Shown here: positions 8,117-16,900 of the stretch, piece by piece
How positions within the stretch are numbered: the first letter of the stretch is position 1
How the letters are laid out: the number at the start of each line of letters is the position of its first letter
Assembly: GCF_030013905.1 (NCBI RefSeq)
Contig: NZ_CP124862.1
Location: forward strand, 930,001 to 994,000
Length of the DNA: 64,000 nt
Origin: Petroclostridium sp. X23
Lineage (GTDB): Bacteria > Bacillota > Clostridia > SK-Y3
Direction of reading: 5' to 3'
Translations under genes and position numbers: made by a program
Notes under the pieces: generated by a model
Database searches by the model: none
What the model was told of the DNA's origin: nothing
Seen by the model: only the letters and a program-made list of their open reading frames with translations

Positions 8117-8473
8117 CTACTCCGATTTCTTCGTCTTTCCCGCATTGATTAAAAATACGTGCTGGAAATATTCTGTGATAGCTAATAAAAGAGAAGTAAT
8201 TAACGCACCGGCAAATGTGACTACTGCACCATAAAGTACGAACTGGCTTAAATACACAACACCCAAGGCAGCGATAAAATCAGCTATAGTACTTATCCAG
8301 AAAGTTCCTTCACGTAATATTAATACTTCCATCATATGTGCAAATACTGCAAGAACTATACCAACACCAATAGACTGATAAATACTTGCATAATTAACAC
8401 TATTAAGCAATGCATCTGAAATAATAACTACTATTGGACATATAATTAATTTCATGATAAAACCAGTCAATAT
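8117..8473 (-). CDS. DUF2512 family membrane protein, second copy
   Basis: About 118 residues with four hydrophobic helices, alignable with the DUF2512 protein at 4425-4778. A TTG at 8473 is chosen as start because GAAAGGTGG lies 7 bases before it; a frame-open TTG at 8488 overlaps that ribosome site. The ATG at 8455 is a further possibility. The role is unknown, and the family is confined largely to spore formers. Confidence 0.78.
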   Translation of the reverse strand: MLTGFIMKLIICPIVVIISDALLNSVNYASIYQSIGVGIVLAVFAHMMEVLILREGTFWISTIADFIAALGVVYLSQFVLYGAVVTFAGALITSLLLAITEYFQHVFLINAGKTKKSE

Positions 8474-8635
8474 ATAACCACCTTTCAATCTTATTCGATA
8501 AATGGATAGACAATATTATATTTTCCTATAATATAACGTTTATTCGAAAATAAATAAGCTTTTAAAATTCTTTCAATACTACATCTATATAAGGGTTATA
8601 CTAATTTAATAATACTAATGTTTAAGAGGTAAACG

Positions 8636-9700
8636 ATGCAGCCACTAATAGCAGTAACAAGAACAAACCAAATTGAAAGTATCCATAATGGCTTTATATG
8701 TGTAACAGACCCAGGAAAAAATATTATATACAGTATAGGCGATTCAAACACAAAAGTATACTTGCGTTCATCAGCAAAACCTATTCAAGCTGTTGCTTTT
8801 GTTAACTCAGGGGTAATGGATAAATTCAATATTAGTCTTGAGGAGTTAGCAATCATATGCTCATCACATAGCGGCGAAGATTTTCACCGCGGAGCAGTAC
8901 GGTCAATTTTAAGCAAGATTGGGTTAAGTGAGGAAAACTTGAGCTGTGGTGTAGCTAATCCATATAACCAAGACGCGATAAATGAGCTTATTAGAAAAGG
9001 CGAACGCCCTTCACAGTTATATAACTGCTGCTCCGGGAAACATGCCGGCATGCTCGCTTTATGCCGATATTACAGCTATCCTGTAGAAGGTTATACCGAA
9101 CCTGAGCATCCGGTACAGCAGCTTATATTAAAAACAATAGCTGACCTTTTAGAATGTGAGACTGAAGATATTACCTTAGGTATTGATGGATGCGGCATTC
9201 CGACTTTTATGATAAAGTTATGCCAGGCCGCTTACCTTTATTCACTCTTAGCTGCCGGCTCAAATGGTACCGGAAAGTATAATGAATCATTCGAACTCAT
9301 TAAAAAAGCAATGACAACCTATCCTCGGATGATTAATGGAAATAAGGAATTCTGTACTGATTTGATTACTCATTCCGGAGGTAAGGTAATTGGAAAAGTA
9401 GGCGCAGAAGGCATATATTGTGTTGCAGTTACTGAAAAACAACTGGGAATATGTATAAAAATTTCCGATGGCAACGAGCGTGGTGTATATCCTGTTACTA
9501 CACATATATTACGGCAATTAGGGATCTTAGACGACCGCGCCATGAAAGAGTTAAAAATCTGGGCATCCCCCCCTATCAAGAATCACAAAGGCAAAATTGT
9601 AGGATATACTGTACCTATATTTGATATAGATAAAAAGGATCCAACTATTCGAATAGGTGATAAATTTAAATTCAAAGGAGAAGACTTATGGAACCACTAG
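8636..9700 (+). CDS. asparaginase, PF06089 (ReAV-like) family, copy 1
   Basis: A 354-residue cytoplasmic protein of the Rhizobium etli ReAV-type asparaginase family, unrelated to classical AnsA/AnsB. It carries RSSAKPIQ (Ser and Lys of the serine-lysine catalytic pair), SSHSGE (second Ser), YNCCSGKHAGM (Cys and Lys of the zinc site) and GIDGCGIPTF (third zinc-site Cys). All key positions known from ReAV appear present. AAGAGGT precedes the ATG. The stop lies inside the next gene, which is a paralogue, so the two are co-translated. L-asparagine hydrolysis to aspartate and ammonia is the expected activity. Confidence 0.85.
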   Translation: MQPLIAVTRTNQIESIHNGFICVTDPGKNIIYSIGDSNTKVYLRSSAKPIQAVAFVNSGVMDKFNISLEELAIICSSHSGEDFHRGAVRSILSKIGLSEENLSCGVANPYNQDAINELIRKGERPSQLYNCCSGKHAGMLALCRYYSYPVEGYTEPEHPVQQLILKTIADLLECETEDITLGIDGCGIPTFMIKLCQAAYLYSLLAAGSNGTGKYNESFELIKKAMTTYPRMINGNKEFCTDLITHSGGKVIGKVGAEGIYCVAVTEKQLGICIKISDGNERGVYPVTTHILRQLGILDDRAMKELKIWASPPIKNHKGKIVGYTVPIFDIDKKDPTIRIGDKFKFKGEDLWNH

Positions 9701-10746
9701 CAGTTGTCACAAGAGATGATTATATAGAGAGCGTACATTATGGATATATCTGTGTTGTAGACTCTTCCGGGAAAGTCCTGTATAACCTAGGGGATTATAA
9801 TACAAAAATATTCTTCCGATCTTCCGCAAAGCCTATCCAGGTTATACCACTTATACAATCGGGCGCTGCTGAAGCATTAAATTTCTCACATGAAGAGATC
9901 GCCATTGCATGTGCCTCGCATAGTGGTCAAGAAATTCACCAAAAAACTGTAGAAAAAATTTTAACGAGATTGAGACTTGATATGGTGAATCTACACTGTG
10001 GCATTATGACACCTTATAATGAGGAAGAGAATAAGAGACTTATCGCACAAGGTCAATCACCTTCTGTTTTTCATTGCAGTTGTTCAGGGAAACACTCTGC
10101 AATGCTGGCTCTTGCAAAATTCAGAGGGTATAGCATAGATAATTATCAAGAATTGTCCAATCCGGTCCAGCAGGAAATCTTAGAGACAATAGCTGCATTC
10201 GCAGATGAAGACTCAAGTTCCATACCTATAGGTACGGATGGCTGCGGCGTTCCAATATATCTCCTTCCTATTTACAAAATTGCATTGTCTTATGCAAAGT
10301 TGGCAGCACATTCAAAAGATACAAGAAGCGTTTATTATCGCTCATGCAAAACCGTATTTGACGCTATGACGAAATTCCCTAAAATGGTAGCAGGAGATTA
10401 TGAATTCTGTACCGAACTGATGCAAATAACTAACGGCAAACTCATTGGAAAGGTTGGCTGTGAAGCAGTCTACTGTCTTGGGGTAAAAGGAGGAAATTTA
10501 GGTATTTGTATTAAGATAGTGGATGGAAACGAGCGGGCAGTCTACCCGGTTGTTATTCAGCTATTAAGGGAACTCGATATTATAAACCAATCTGAATTTT
10601 TGAAGTTACGTCACTGGTATACAATCCATTTAAAAAATAATCTAAACGAAACAATCGGAGAAATACTGCCTATTTTCAGCATAAGAAAATCGGCAAATGG
10701 TAGGCATCCTTTAGGTAAAAAGCTTAGTGACTTCAGTGCAAATTGA
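9688..10746 (+). CDS. asparaginase, PF06089 (ReAV-like) family, copy 2
   Basis: A 352-residue paralogue of the preceding gene, overlapping it by 13 bases. It conserves RSSAKPIQ, ASHSGQE, HCSCSGKHSAML and GTDGCGVPIY, so both zinc and catalytic positions are kept. AAAGGAGAAGACTT precedes the ATG at 9688. Many residues outside the motifs differ, which suggests an old duplication. The two could form a hetero-oligomer or differ in substrate; nothing in the sequence decides this. Confidence 0.85.
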   Translation: MEPLAVVTRDDYIESVHYGYICVVDSSGKVLYNLGDYNTKIFFRSSAKPIQVIPLIQSGAAEALNFSHEEIAIACASHSGQEIHQKTVEKILTRLRLDMVNLHCGIMTPYNEEENKRLIAQGQSPSVFHCSCSGKHSAMLALAKFRGYSIDNYQELSNPVQQEILETIAAFADEDSSSIPIGTDGCGVPIYLLPIYKIALSYAKLAAHSKDTRSVYYRSCKTVFDAMTKFPKMVAGDYEFCTELMQITNGKLIGKVGCEAVYCLGVKGGNLGICIKIVDGNERAVYPVVIQLLRELDIINQSEFLKLRHWYTIHLKNNLNETIGEILPIFSIRKSANGRHPLGKKLSDFSAN

Positions 10747-10806
10747 TATGGTATTCATATTTATATAATAAATTATCAATAACTGTTTTTATTTCCATCT
10801 TCACTA

Positions 10807-12066
10807 TTATATTAGTGACGTGATAAAAATAGTAGCCAATCCTAAAAAGAAGAAAAATCCCAATATATCCGTTACCGTAGTTACAAAGACTGCTGAAGCT
10901 AATGCCGGGTCAATGTTTAGTTTCTTCAGGGTAACCGGTATAACATATCCCGAAAAAGTAGCTGCTACCATATTCAAAAGCATAGCCAAGCCTATTACCA
11001 CACCAAAAATAGGGTTATTCTCCCATAGATATCCAAGTATTCCCACAGTAATACCAACTGAAATACCTGTGGTCATACCTACTTCTATTTCTTTTAGTAA
11101 CACCTTTTTCGCATTCTCAAATGTTAATTCACCCAAAGCAATTCCACGAACAATGATAGTTAATGTCTGTGTCCCAGTATTTCCACCCATTCCTGCCACA
11201 ATAGGCATAAAGGTTGCCAGTGTGACTACTCTTTGAATAGTTCCTTCAAATAAACCTACAGTTGCTGCTGCCAAAATAGCAGTAAGTAGATTTACAAACA
11301 ACCATGGCAGCCTTCTTTTCACAGAATCCCGTACGCTTCCGGCGACTCTTTCACCCTCATGCAATCCTCCCAAACGATATATATCTTCGGTATTTTCATC
11401 TTGTAGCACTTCAATGATATCGTCAACTGTGATAATCCCCAACATTTTATTTTTAGTATTTACAACCGGGATCATTAAAAACCCATATTTTTCAAAAACA
11501 TGTCCCACTTCTTCCTGATCCATTTCCACTGGAACACTGATTACATTTTCTGTCATAATTTCTGATACTTGAACATTCAAATCATTAACAACAATATCTC
11601 TTAAAGAAACAACACCTATTAGTGAATCCTGGTCATCTAGTATATAAATATAATAAGCAGTTTCAGCTTCCGACATTTCACTTCTCAAATATTTAAGAAT
11701 ATCACCAATCGTCATTAGCTTATTGATGGCAATAAAATCAGGTGTCATAATCCCACCTGCTGTATCGGGATCATAACTCATTAATTCCTTAACTTCATCA
11801 ATATCGTTATAATCAATCTTGTTTAGTATCTCGATTGCTTCTTCATCAGGTACAGATTCAATTAAGTCAACCAGTTCATCAGCAGATATTTTATTAATAA
11901 CTCCTTTTTGCATATCTTCTGACAATAATTCCAGCAATCCTACCTTTTCCTGATCCTCTGCCTGATTTATTATATCTACTAATACCTGCTCCGGCAGCTT
12001 CTTAATCAAAACTGTCCTATCACCCTTATATCGTCTGATTACATCCAATAAATCTTCAGGATGCAA
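10807..12066 (-). CDS. mgtE: magnesium transporter MgtE
   Basis: A 419-residue Mg2+ channel. It has an N-terminal helical domain (to about 105), two CBS domains (about 105-225; YYIYILDDQDSLIGVVSLRD, MIPVVNTKNKMLGIITVDDI) and a membrane domain from about 250 with GMGGNTGTQT, the selectivity loop, and DPALASAVFVTTVTD, whose Asp binds Mg2+. Cytosolic Mg2+ closes the channel through the CBS and N domains. The TTG start is weak: the open frame continues upstream (VLNSSEKEFKETVIH) and aligns with known MgtE N-termini, yet contains no ATG or GTG. The start is uncertain, and no M-box riboswitch was recognised upstream. Confidence 0.92.
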   Translation of the reverse strand: MHPEDLLDVIRRYKGDRTVLIKKLPEQVLVDIINQAEDQEKVGLLELLSEDMQKGVINKISADELVDLIESVPDEEAIEILNKIDYNDIDEVKELMSYDPDTAGGIMTPDFIAINKLMTIGDILKYLRSEMSEAETAYYIYILDDQDSLIGVVSLRDIVVNDLNVQVSEIMTENVISVPVEMDQEEVGHVFEKYGFLMIPVVNTKNKMLGIITVDDIIEVLQDENTEDIYRLGGLHEGERVAGSVRDSVKRRLPWLFVNLLTAILAAATVGLFEGTIQRVVTLATFMPIVAGMGGNTGTQTLTIIVRGIALGELTFENAKKVLLKEIEVGMTTGISVGITVGILGYLWENNPIFGVVIGLAMLLNMVAATFSGYVIPVTLKKLNIDPALASAVFVTTVTDILGFFFFLGLATIFITSLI

Positions 12067-12286
12067 ATGAATTACAGTCTCTTTAAATTCCTTTTCCGAA
12101 GAATTGAGTACTACATTAGCTAATTATCTATCATATGTTAAATGATAAAATACTTAGCTTTCTCATGAAAATTTTTTTCTAAATTACACTAAAGAAATAT
12201 AATTTGATACGCAATACAAGATAGTAACCGTTTAATAGTAAAAATAGGGATTAGGAATTAATAAAATAATTTTTCAGGAGGGTAAA

Positions 12287-12517
12287 ATGATAAGTTCATC
12301 AACTGTTATTTTTATTGGAAGCATTGAGATTGGAAGAATCGAAGAAGACTCGCATGTTAAGATTGACAACGCCTTCATCTTTGATTCCAAAACAAAAAAA
12401 AGTCAAAATCAAAGACGTAGTGAAATAAATAATTATCATTACGAATCCCACAATATTTGCTTTTACCCTAATAAGCGTGATAAATATAATACATTAAGCC
12501 ACATAGATAAAAGTTAA
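12287..12517 (+). CDS. small protein, possibly GerPA/GerPF-like
   Basis: A 76-residue protein with a strong ribosome site (CAGGAGGG, ATG at 12287). The first half, STVIFIGSIEIGRIEEDSHV followed by KIDNAF, faintly resembles the small GerP spore-coat permeability proteins (short beta segment, then G/D-x-F). The second half is polar and Asn/Lys rich. The family match is weak, so I treat it as a hypothetical spore-related protein. It stands alone between mgtE and a DUF421 gene. Confidence 0.6.
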   Translation: MISSSTVIFIGSIEIGRIEEDSHVKIDNAFIFDSKTKKSQNQRRSEINNYHYESHNICFYPNKRDKYNTLSHIDKS

Positions 12518-12733
12518 AAAGATTTAAAACGTTTCACTCCTCTTGTATACATAATAATTGTGATTAATTCGTTGAAGCTAACCTTTATAACACTGCTTAG
12601 TAACAATAGTTCTTTTTATCTACTCTACACAAGTCATTATATATTAGGGTGTTCTTATTCGCTTTATAGAATAATCTGGCTTAAAAAATTTATTTAGTGG
12701 TTATGAGATTAAGCTTCTTAAAAGATAATAACT

Positions 12734-12760
12734 AAAAAAGCCGGTGTGCCGGCTTTTTAA
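12734..12760. terminator. bidirectional terminator
   Basis: AAAAAAGCCGG and CCGGCTTTTT flank a TGTG loop at 12734-12757, with A and T runs on both sides. It ends the minus-strand DUF421 gene at 12792 and could also end the small gene upstream. Confidence 0.85.
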
Positions 12761-12791
12761 AAATATTAGCAAGGGTGCAAATCAATATACT

Positions 12792-13502
12792 CTAATGCCT
12801 AAGATTATGAGCGTCTTTCGTGTGCTCTAATCCTTTTGACACATATAATTGTCCATCCGTATTGATTACAGCGAAAAATACGCTTTCTACTGATTCAATA
12901 TTTTTATCTTTAAGCTGAGCAATTAGCCAATCCTTACTCAAATTAAGCTTATTCAAATTTTCTTCATATACTTCCCCTTCAACGATAAGGGGAATTGACA
13001 ATCCTTTATATTCTGTATTAAGTTTAATCTCTTTTGCAGTAATCGGCTGATACTGCGATTTCTTTAAGACACTTATTTGCCCAGTCGACTCAATGATGGC
13101 AAATTCCACCTCGTTAACATCAAAAACATCCTTTTCTCTTAGCATCATTAGTATGTTATCTATGCTGTATTTTAGTTTTCTAAGATTTGCTTTAACAAAC
13201 TGCCCGTTTTCTATAACTACAACAGGCTCGAAAGTAATAAGATTTCCTATCTTCCTATTTTTTATTATAACAATGCTATAGAGGTATTGTACTCCTACGA
13301 GTAGTATAACAGCATAAGCAGTAGGCAAATGGTGTATTTTAGGATCTGCAATATCTGCACCTATGATTGCACCTAATGTAATAATGACAATAAAATCAAA
13401 GACAGGAAGTTCCCCTATCTTTCTTCTACCTGCAATCAATGTCACGACCAGTGCTAACAATAGAATTGTTATAATTCGAAAAGTAACTATCAAGTACTCC
13501 AT
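12792..13502 (-). CDS. DUF421 (YetF-like) membrane protein
   Basis: A 236-residue protein. Three N-terminal hydrophobic helices contain the LIAGRRKIGELPVFDFIVII signature, followed by the two-part cytoplasmic DUF421 domain (REKDVFDVNEVEFAIIESTG; VEGEVYEENLNKLNLSKDWL). GAGGAGGAGAG precedes the ATG. It lacks the DUF1657-like tail of the 2Duf-type protein in the spoVA-like operon. The family forms homodimers in the membrane, but its activity is not known. Confidence 0.9.
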   Translation of the reverse strand: MEYLIVTFRIITILLLALVVTLIAGRRKIGELPVFDFIVIITLGAIIGADIADPKIHHLPTAYAVILLVGVQYLYSIVIIKNRKIGNLITFEPVVVIENGQFVKANLRKLKYSIDNILMMLREKDVFDVNEVEFAIIESTGQISVLKKSQYQPITAKEIKLNTEYKGLSIPLIVEGEVYEENLNKLNLSKDWLIAQLKDKNIESVESVFFAVINTDGQLYVSKGLEHTKDAHNLRH

Positions 13503-13644
13503 TATAAACTCTCCTCCTCAGCTTTTCCAAATCCTTTGTTTTTTTCGGATAAGAAACATTTTTTCTCCTAATATGATGTTTATCAGTGTAAAGCATTTGC
13601 TTCTATAACAGTTTATTATACGTAATAATCATAAAATTAAAATA

Positions 13645-14073
13645 CTATTTCGCAATAAGAAATATACCGACAATCACCATTGAAATACCAATCATTTTTA
13701 TCCAGCCTAAATGATATTGCTTCGTTAGTACAATATCAATAAATAAGCCACTAATAATTTGGGAAGCAACGATAATTATTAAAGTATTAGACACGCCTAA
13801 CTTTGGAACACTTTTAGTTGCAAAATATATAATAAAGGCACCAAATACTCCCCCTATGAGCCATTGAGGACTTACAAAAATGATTTTAGCATATTGATTT
13901 AATGTGTTTTTTAAAAAATTTGCAACCAAAATAATAACTGTCCCTGTAACTAGATTGTGCAAAGTGGCAATCTTCGGTGTTACTATACTTCCTAGTTTAG
14001 CATTAATACTAGCCTCTATAGTCGTAAAGATACCTGCTAGTATAGCAAATAAAAGAGCTTTAGATTCAGTCAT
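13645..14073 (-). CDS. YdcZ/DUF606 DMT-family transporter subunit
   Basis: A 142-residue membrane protein with five hydrophobic segments. The start EASINAKLG and end MIGISMVIVGIFLIAK are typical of the YdcZ (PF04657) group of small drug/metabolite exporters, which usually act as dimers of one or two such units. It stands alone. GAAAGAAGGGC precedes the ATG. The substrate is unknown. Confidence 0.82.
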   Translation of the reverse strand: MTESKALLFAILAGIFTTIEASINAKLGSIVTPKIATLHNLVTGTVIILVANFLKNTLNQYAKIIFVSPQWLIGGVFGAFIIYFATKSVPKLGVSNTLIIIVASQIISGLFIDIVLTKQYHLGWIKMIGISMVIVGIFLIAK

Positions 14074-14326
14074 TTATTATTCTGCCCTTCTTTCTTGCAT
14101 GATAATACTTTTATAACTATTCTATTAATAAAGAAATCGAATAGAACTAATAAAATGAATTATCAAAAAGTTTAAAATATTTTCTGATTGTATACTGACT
14201 ACATATATGAAAGAAACATATAAGATCATATTGTAATAAACTCCAAATTAAAATTTAAATTAAATTCTTAATTAATGGTTATAATGGTTATAATATATTG
14301 TATATGAAATAATAAGAGGTGCAAAA

Positions 14327-14600
14327 ATGATCAGTGAAATATTGAGAAATAATTTTGGCTTTGCATACAGAATAGGATTTGTGTTACTCATGTTTTTTTC
14401 ATTAAAACAACTGCTTGGTGGTAAAAAAATCGTATCTTTTCATTTTTTTGATTATATTAACACTTTCATACTTTTGTTAATAGCATATTTATTTTATACT
14501 AATGATACCATACGGACTTATAGGCATTGTCTCATGGTCTCTTATAATGACTATTATTTCATATATATATGATTTAATAAAAATGTCAACATCGAAATAA
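14327..14600 (+). pseudogene. frameshifted N-terminal fragment of a DUF421 gene
   Basis: An ATG with an AAGAGGTG ribosome site opens a frame encoding a first helix, then LLGGKKIVSFHFFDYINTFI, the DUF421 loop motif in weakened form. Near 14505 the coherent protein moves to another frame, reading MIPYGLIGIVSWSLIMTIIS and ending at the TAA at 14598-14600. The whole cytoplasmic domain is absent. This is a truncated and frameshifted DUF421 copy, opposite the intact copy downstream. Confidence 0.65.
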
Positions 14601-14663
14601 TAATCATAGGGTACATTATAGAACATATAACTTCAGCAGCCTTTTTCATATATATATGATATA

Positions 14664-15359
14664 TCATCCTGCTGAGGGTAATCTATCAGTTACCCTTTGA
14701 ATATAAAGCCCTTCTACTGAATTCCATTCCGCATATAGAACCTCATCAACATTCTGAACTTCTTGTTCTTTTAGGCTTTGTATTAGCCAACTCTCATCAT
14801 AGTCTGTAGCCTTTAGATTATTTGTATCGACTTCACCATCCACTATCAAAGGCAGATTTAATGGGGTAGGTTGAGATACAATGTTTAAATCACTTTTTAT
14901 TACATTATCGTAAAGTGATTTTTTAATTACTGTAATGACTCCATTTGGTTCAATAATAGCGTATTCTACTTGTCTGATTGAAAACACTTCCTTATCCCTC
15001 AGCAAGCTTAAAAGTTCAGAAAAATCCAACTTTTCTTTTTTTAAGACTTGATAGTCAATTAAGCCATTTTTAATAACCAATACCGGTGAACCTTGAATAA
15101 TTCTTCGGATCTTACGTGATTTTTGAGTAACCTTTTCAACAATATATAGCAATAATGTCCACAGAAAAATCCCGTATAGTGAATGAAAAATTTTAGTCTC
15201 TTTATCGTAGATGGCATTACCTAAAAGTTCACCTAATACAATGGCTGATATAAAGTCAAAGGGTGAAACCTGCTGTACCTGCCTTTTGCCAATAATCTTT
15301 ACAGCAATTAATAGTCCAATAAAACCAAGTGTCAGTTCTATAGTTAAGTCTATAAACAT
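14664..15359 (-). CDS. DUF421 (YetF-like) membrane protein
   Basis: About 231 residues from the ATG at 15359. It has N-terminal helices, the KIIGKRQVQQVSPFDFISAI signature, then the cytoplasmic pair RDKEVFSIRQVEYAIIEPNG and VDGEVDTNNLKATDYDESWL. AAGGAGGAG lies 21 bases before this ATG, farther than normal, and only ATA or ATC codons sit at normal spacing. The open frame runs further upstream (to 15431) through the ribosome site itself. The start is therefore uncertain. It is a paralogue of the DUF421 gene at 12792. Confidence 0.85.
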   Translation of the reverse strand: MFIDLTIELTLGFIGLLIAVKIIGKRQVQQVSPFDFISAIVLGELLGNAIYDKETKIFHSLYGIFLWTLLLYIVEKVTQKSRKIRRIIQGSPVLVIKNGLIDYQVLKKEKLDFSELLSLLRDKEVFSIRQVEYAIIEPNGVITVIKKSLYDNVIKSDLNIVSQPTPLNLPLIVDGEVDTNNLKATDYDESWLIQSLKEQEVQNVDEVLYAEWNSVEGLYIQRVTDRLPSAG

Positions 15360-15526
15360 CGAATCAAAGATGATTATTCTCCTCCTTCTTAGTTTTCTAT
15401 TATAAGGTACTATTCGTTCTAGCGTTAACACCTAGTAGCGTGTATACGCAAGAAGGCAATACTTCCAGAATTTTATGTCAGAGGCTTCGTTTGCCATTTG
15501 AAACTTTTAAATATGTTTACGAATAC

Positions 15527-15591
15527 AAAAGTCCTAAGGTAGGCTCTATCTACTAATATTCTATATTCTAGAAACCTACTTAGGAACTTTT
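15527..15591 (-). terminator. hairpin after the metallo-hydrolase gene
   Basis: AAAAGTCCTAAGGTAGG at 15527-15543 pairs imperfectly with CCTACTTAGGAACTTTT at 15575-15591. On the minus strand it follows the stop at 15607 and ends in a T-rich tail, consistent with termination. Confidence 0.5.
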
Positions 15592-15606
15592 ATTGTCTAC
15601 CTTGGC

Positions 15607-16434
15607 TTATTGTATATACTTTCCGTGCTCCGGCATCGCGACACTGGCAAAATGGTTAGCAAGATTTGCTAACTGTTCACTCAATTCCTTCCCTTTCATG
15701 GGAAGGCCATGGCTTGAAACAGCTATTTGCGGATTTAAATCCTTTAATGTCTTTACTGATTTTTCTGCTGCCTGCCAATCCATTGTAAAGTATGCAGGAG
15801 GCCCATTAATCTCTTTTTTCTTTGTCAGTACTGATTCGGCAGAGTCTTGCTTTAATGTAGTAAATGCATCGCCGGCAATTAATACCTTATCACTCTCATG
15901 ATATAGAGCAACGTGACCCGGTGAGTGACCAGGGGTGTGAATCCAACGCCATCCGGGCATCCACGGTACGCTTCCATCTGTTGGCAATGGTTGTACACGA
16001 TTCCCCAAATTTATACTCTTATTCGGGAAGGTAGGTGATATCTTTGCTATTAATCCATCATTTACAGTAGGGTCTGCCGGCGGATAGTCCATAGCACCTG
16101 TCAAATATGGCAGTTCCAACCCATGTGCATAAACAGGTACATTCCATTGGCTAAGAAGTTCCATAATAGCTCCGACATGATCGAAATGTCCGTGGGTAAG
16201 TATGATCGCTTTAGGTTGGCTTCCTTTTCCAAAACGTCCTTCGGCAGCTTGGATAATGTCTTTCGCAGTGTGAGCCATACCGGCACCAACAAGTACCCAT
16301 TCCCCATTGTTAATTTTAGGATTCCCAACAATAAAAGCGTTCACAAGAGGGAACTCTAATAATACTATATCTGGGGTTACCTGCTGATAGCCCATAGGTT
16401 TTTGTGTTATTTGCTGAAGAATATTTTCTTGCAT
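15607..16434 (-). CDS. metallo-beta-lactamase-fold hydrolase
   Basis: A 275-residue soluble protein with the full metal-binding set: THGHFDHVG (HxHxDH), HTPGHSPGH (third His), GDAF (bridging Asp) and SSHG (last His). There is no signal peptide. It resembles YflN/glyoxalase II-like MBL hydrolases; the substrate cannot be told. GGGGAGGCAATAACGCT precedes the ATG. A sigma-A-type promoter at 16751-16779 and a structured, terminator-like element at 16680-16735 lie about 250-340 bases upstream, so expression may be controlled by attenuation. Confidence 0.88.
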   Translation of the reverse strand: MQENILQQITQKPMGYQQVTPDIVLLEFPLVNAFIVGNPKINNGEWVLVGAGMAHTAKDIIQAAEGRFGKGSQPKAIILTHGHFDHVGAIMELLSQWNVPVYAHGLELPYLTGAMDYPPADPTVNDGLIAKISPTFPNKSINLGNRVQPLPTDGSVPWMPGWRWIHTPGHSPGHVALYHESDKVLIAGDAFTTLKQDSAESVLTKKKEINGPPAYFTMDWQAAEKSVKTLKDLNPQIAVSSHGLPMKGKELSEQLANLANHFASVAMPEHGKYIQ

Positions 16435-16679
16435 AGCGTTATTGCCTCCCCGCTATTATCTTAGTTCCAATCAAAACTGCTCTTATAGTAAGCATTAGCT
16501 TTATTATATGTAAATTTAGATAATAGTATTAATTTTACTTTATTGAAAGATTTAATTTTAATAAGTAATAATATTTTTGCAGATACTAGTGTTTCTACCG
16601 AAAGAAATTTTCCGAAAGCTACCGGACTTGCCTGTCCATGAATTGACGAGTATAATGACCATAAAAATAGAAAGAAAAA

Positions 16680-16735
16680 AGCATCCCCTCTAAATGATAA
16701 CTGTGTTACCAGCACAGCTATCTGAGGATGCTCCC
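16680..16735 (-). promoter_or_regulatory. two-tier hairpin with U tract, leader or small RNA
   Basis: On the minus strand an outer stem (AGCATCCTC with GAGGGGATGCT, two bases bulged) encloses a 10-pair inner stem (GATAGCTGTG with CACAGTTATC, one G-U pair) with loop CTGGTAA, and TTTTTTC follows directly. This is the shape of an intrinsic terminator with an extra internal hairpin. It sits a few bases after the predicted transcription start of the promoter at 16751-16779, so it is either an attenuator for the metallo-hydrolase or a free-standing short RNA. Confidence 0.6.
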
Positions 16736-16750
16736 AAAAACACTATGGTT

Positions 16751-16779
16751 ATTATACATAATTATTCTTTGGATTACAA
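16751..16779 (-). promoter_or_regulatory. sigma-A-type promoter
   Basis: On the minus strand, TTGTAA (16774-16779), a 17-base spacer and a perfect TATAAT (16751-16756). It points to the structured element at 16680-16735 and the metallo-hydrolase gene. Confidence 0.65.
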
Positions 16780-16820
16780 TAGATCAAATGGTTTTTTTAT
16801 GTAAGGAGTAAAGAATTTCA

Positions 16821-16900
16821 GTAAGTGCTTCAAAAGATGACGTCTAGCTATATCATAATCATTGTGATAAGCTAATGCTATCATTTTTTGAAGCACTTAC
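16821..16900. repeat. 80-base imperfect palindrome overlapping the MobC-like gene end
   Basis: GTAAGTGCTTCAAAA at 16821-16835 is exactly inverted as TTTTGAAGCACTTAC at 16886-16900, and the arms continue imperfectly inwards (ATGA/TCAT, then TAGCT-containing segments) to the centre. The whole 80 bases can fold into one long hairpin. It coincides with the place where the MobC-like reading frame loses family similarity, as if a palindromic element had entered the gene. Confidence 0.7.

Noticed and set aside
12067..12286. Possible M-box riboswitch before mgtE
   Set aside because: I looked for the conserved M-box stems in the upstream region and could not find them; MgtE is often regulated only by its own domains.
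16461..16715. An 84-codon minus-strand open frame upstream of the MBL hydrolase
   Set aside because: It lies partly in the terminator-like element, has no ribosome site and its translation is hydrophobic filler typical of AT-rich non-coding DNA.
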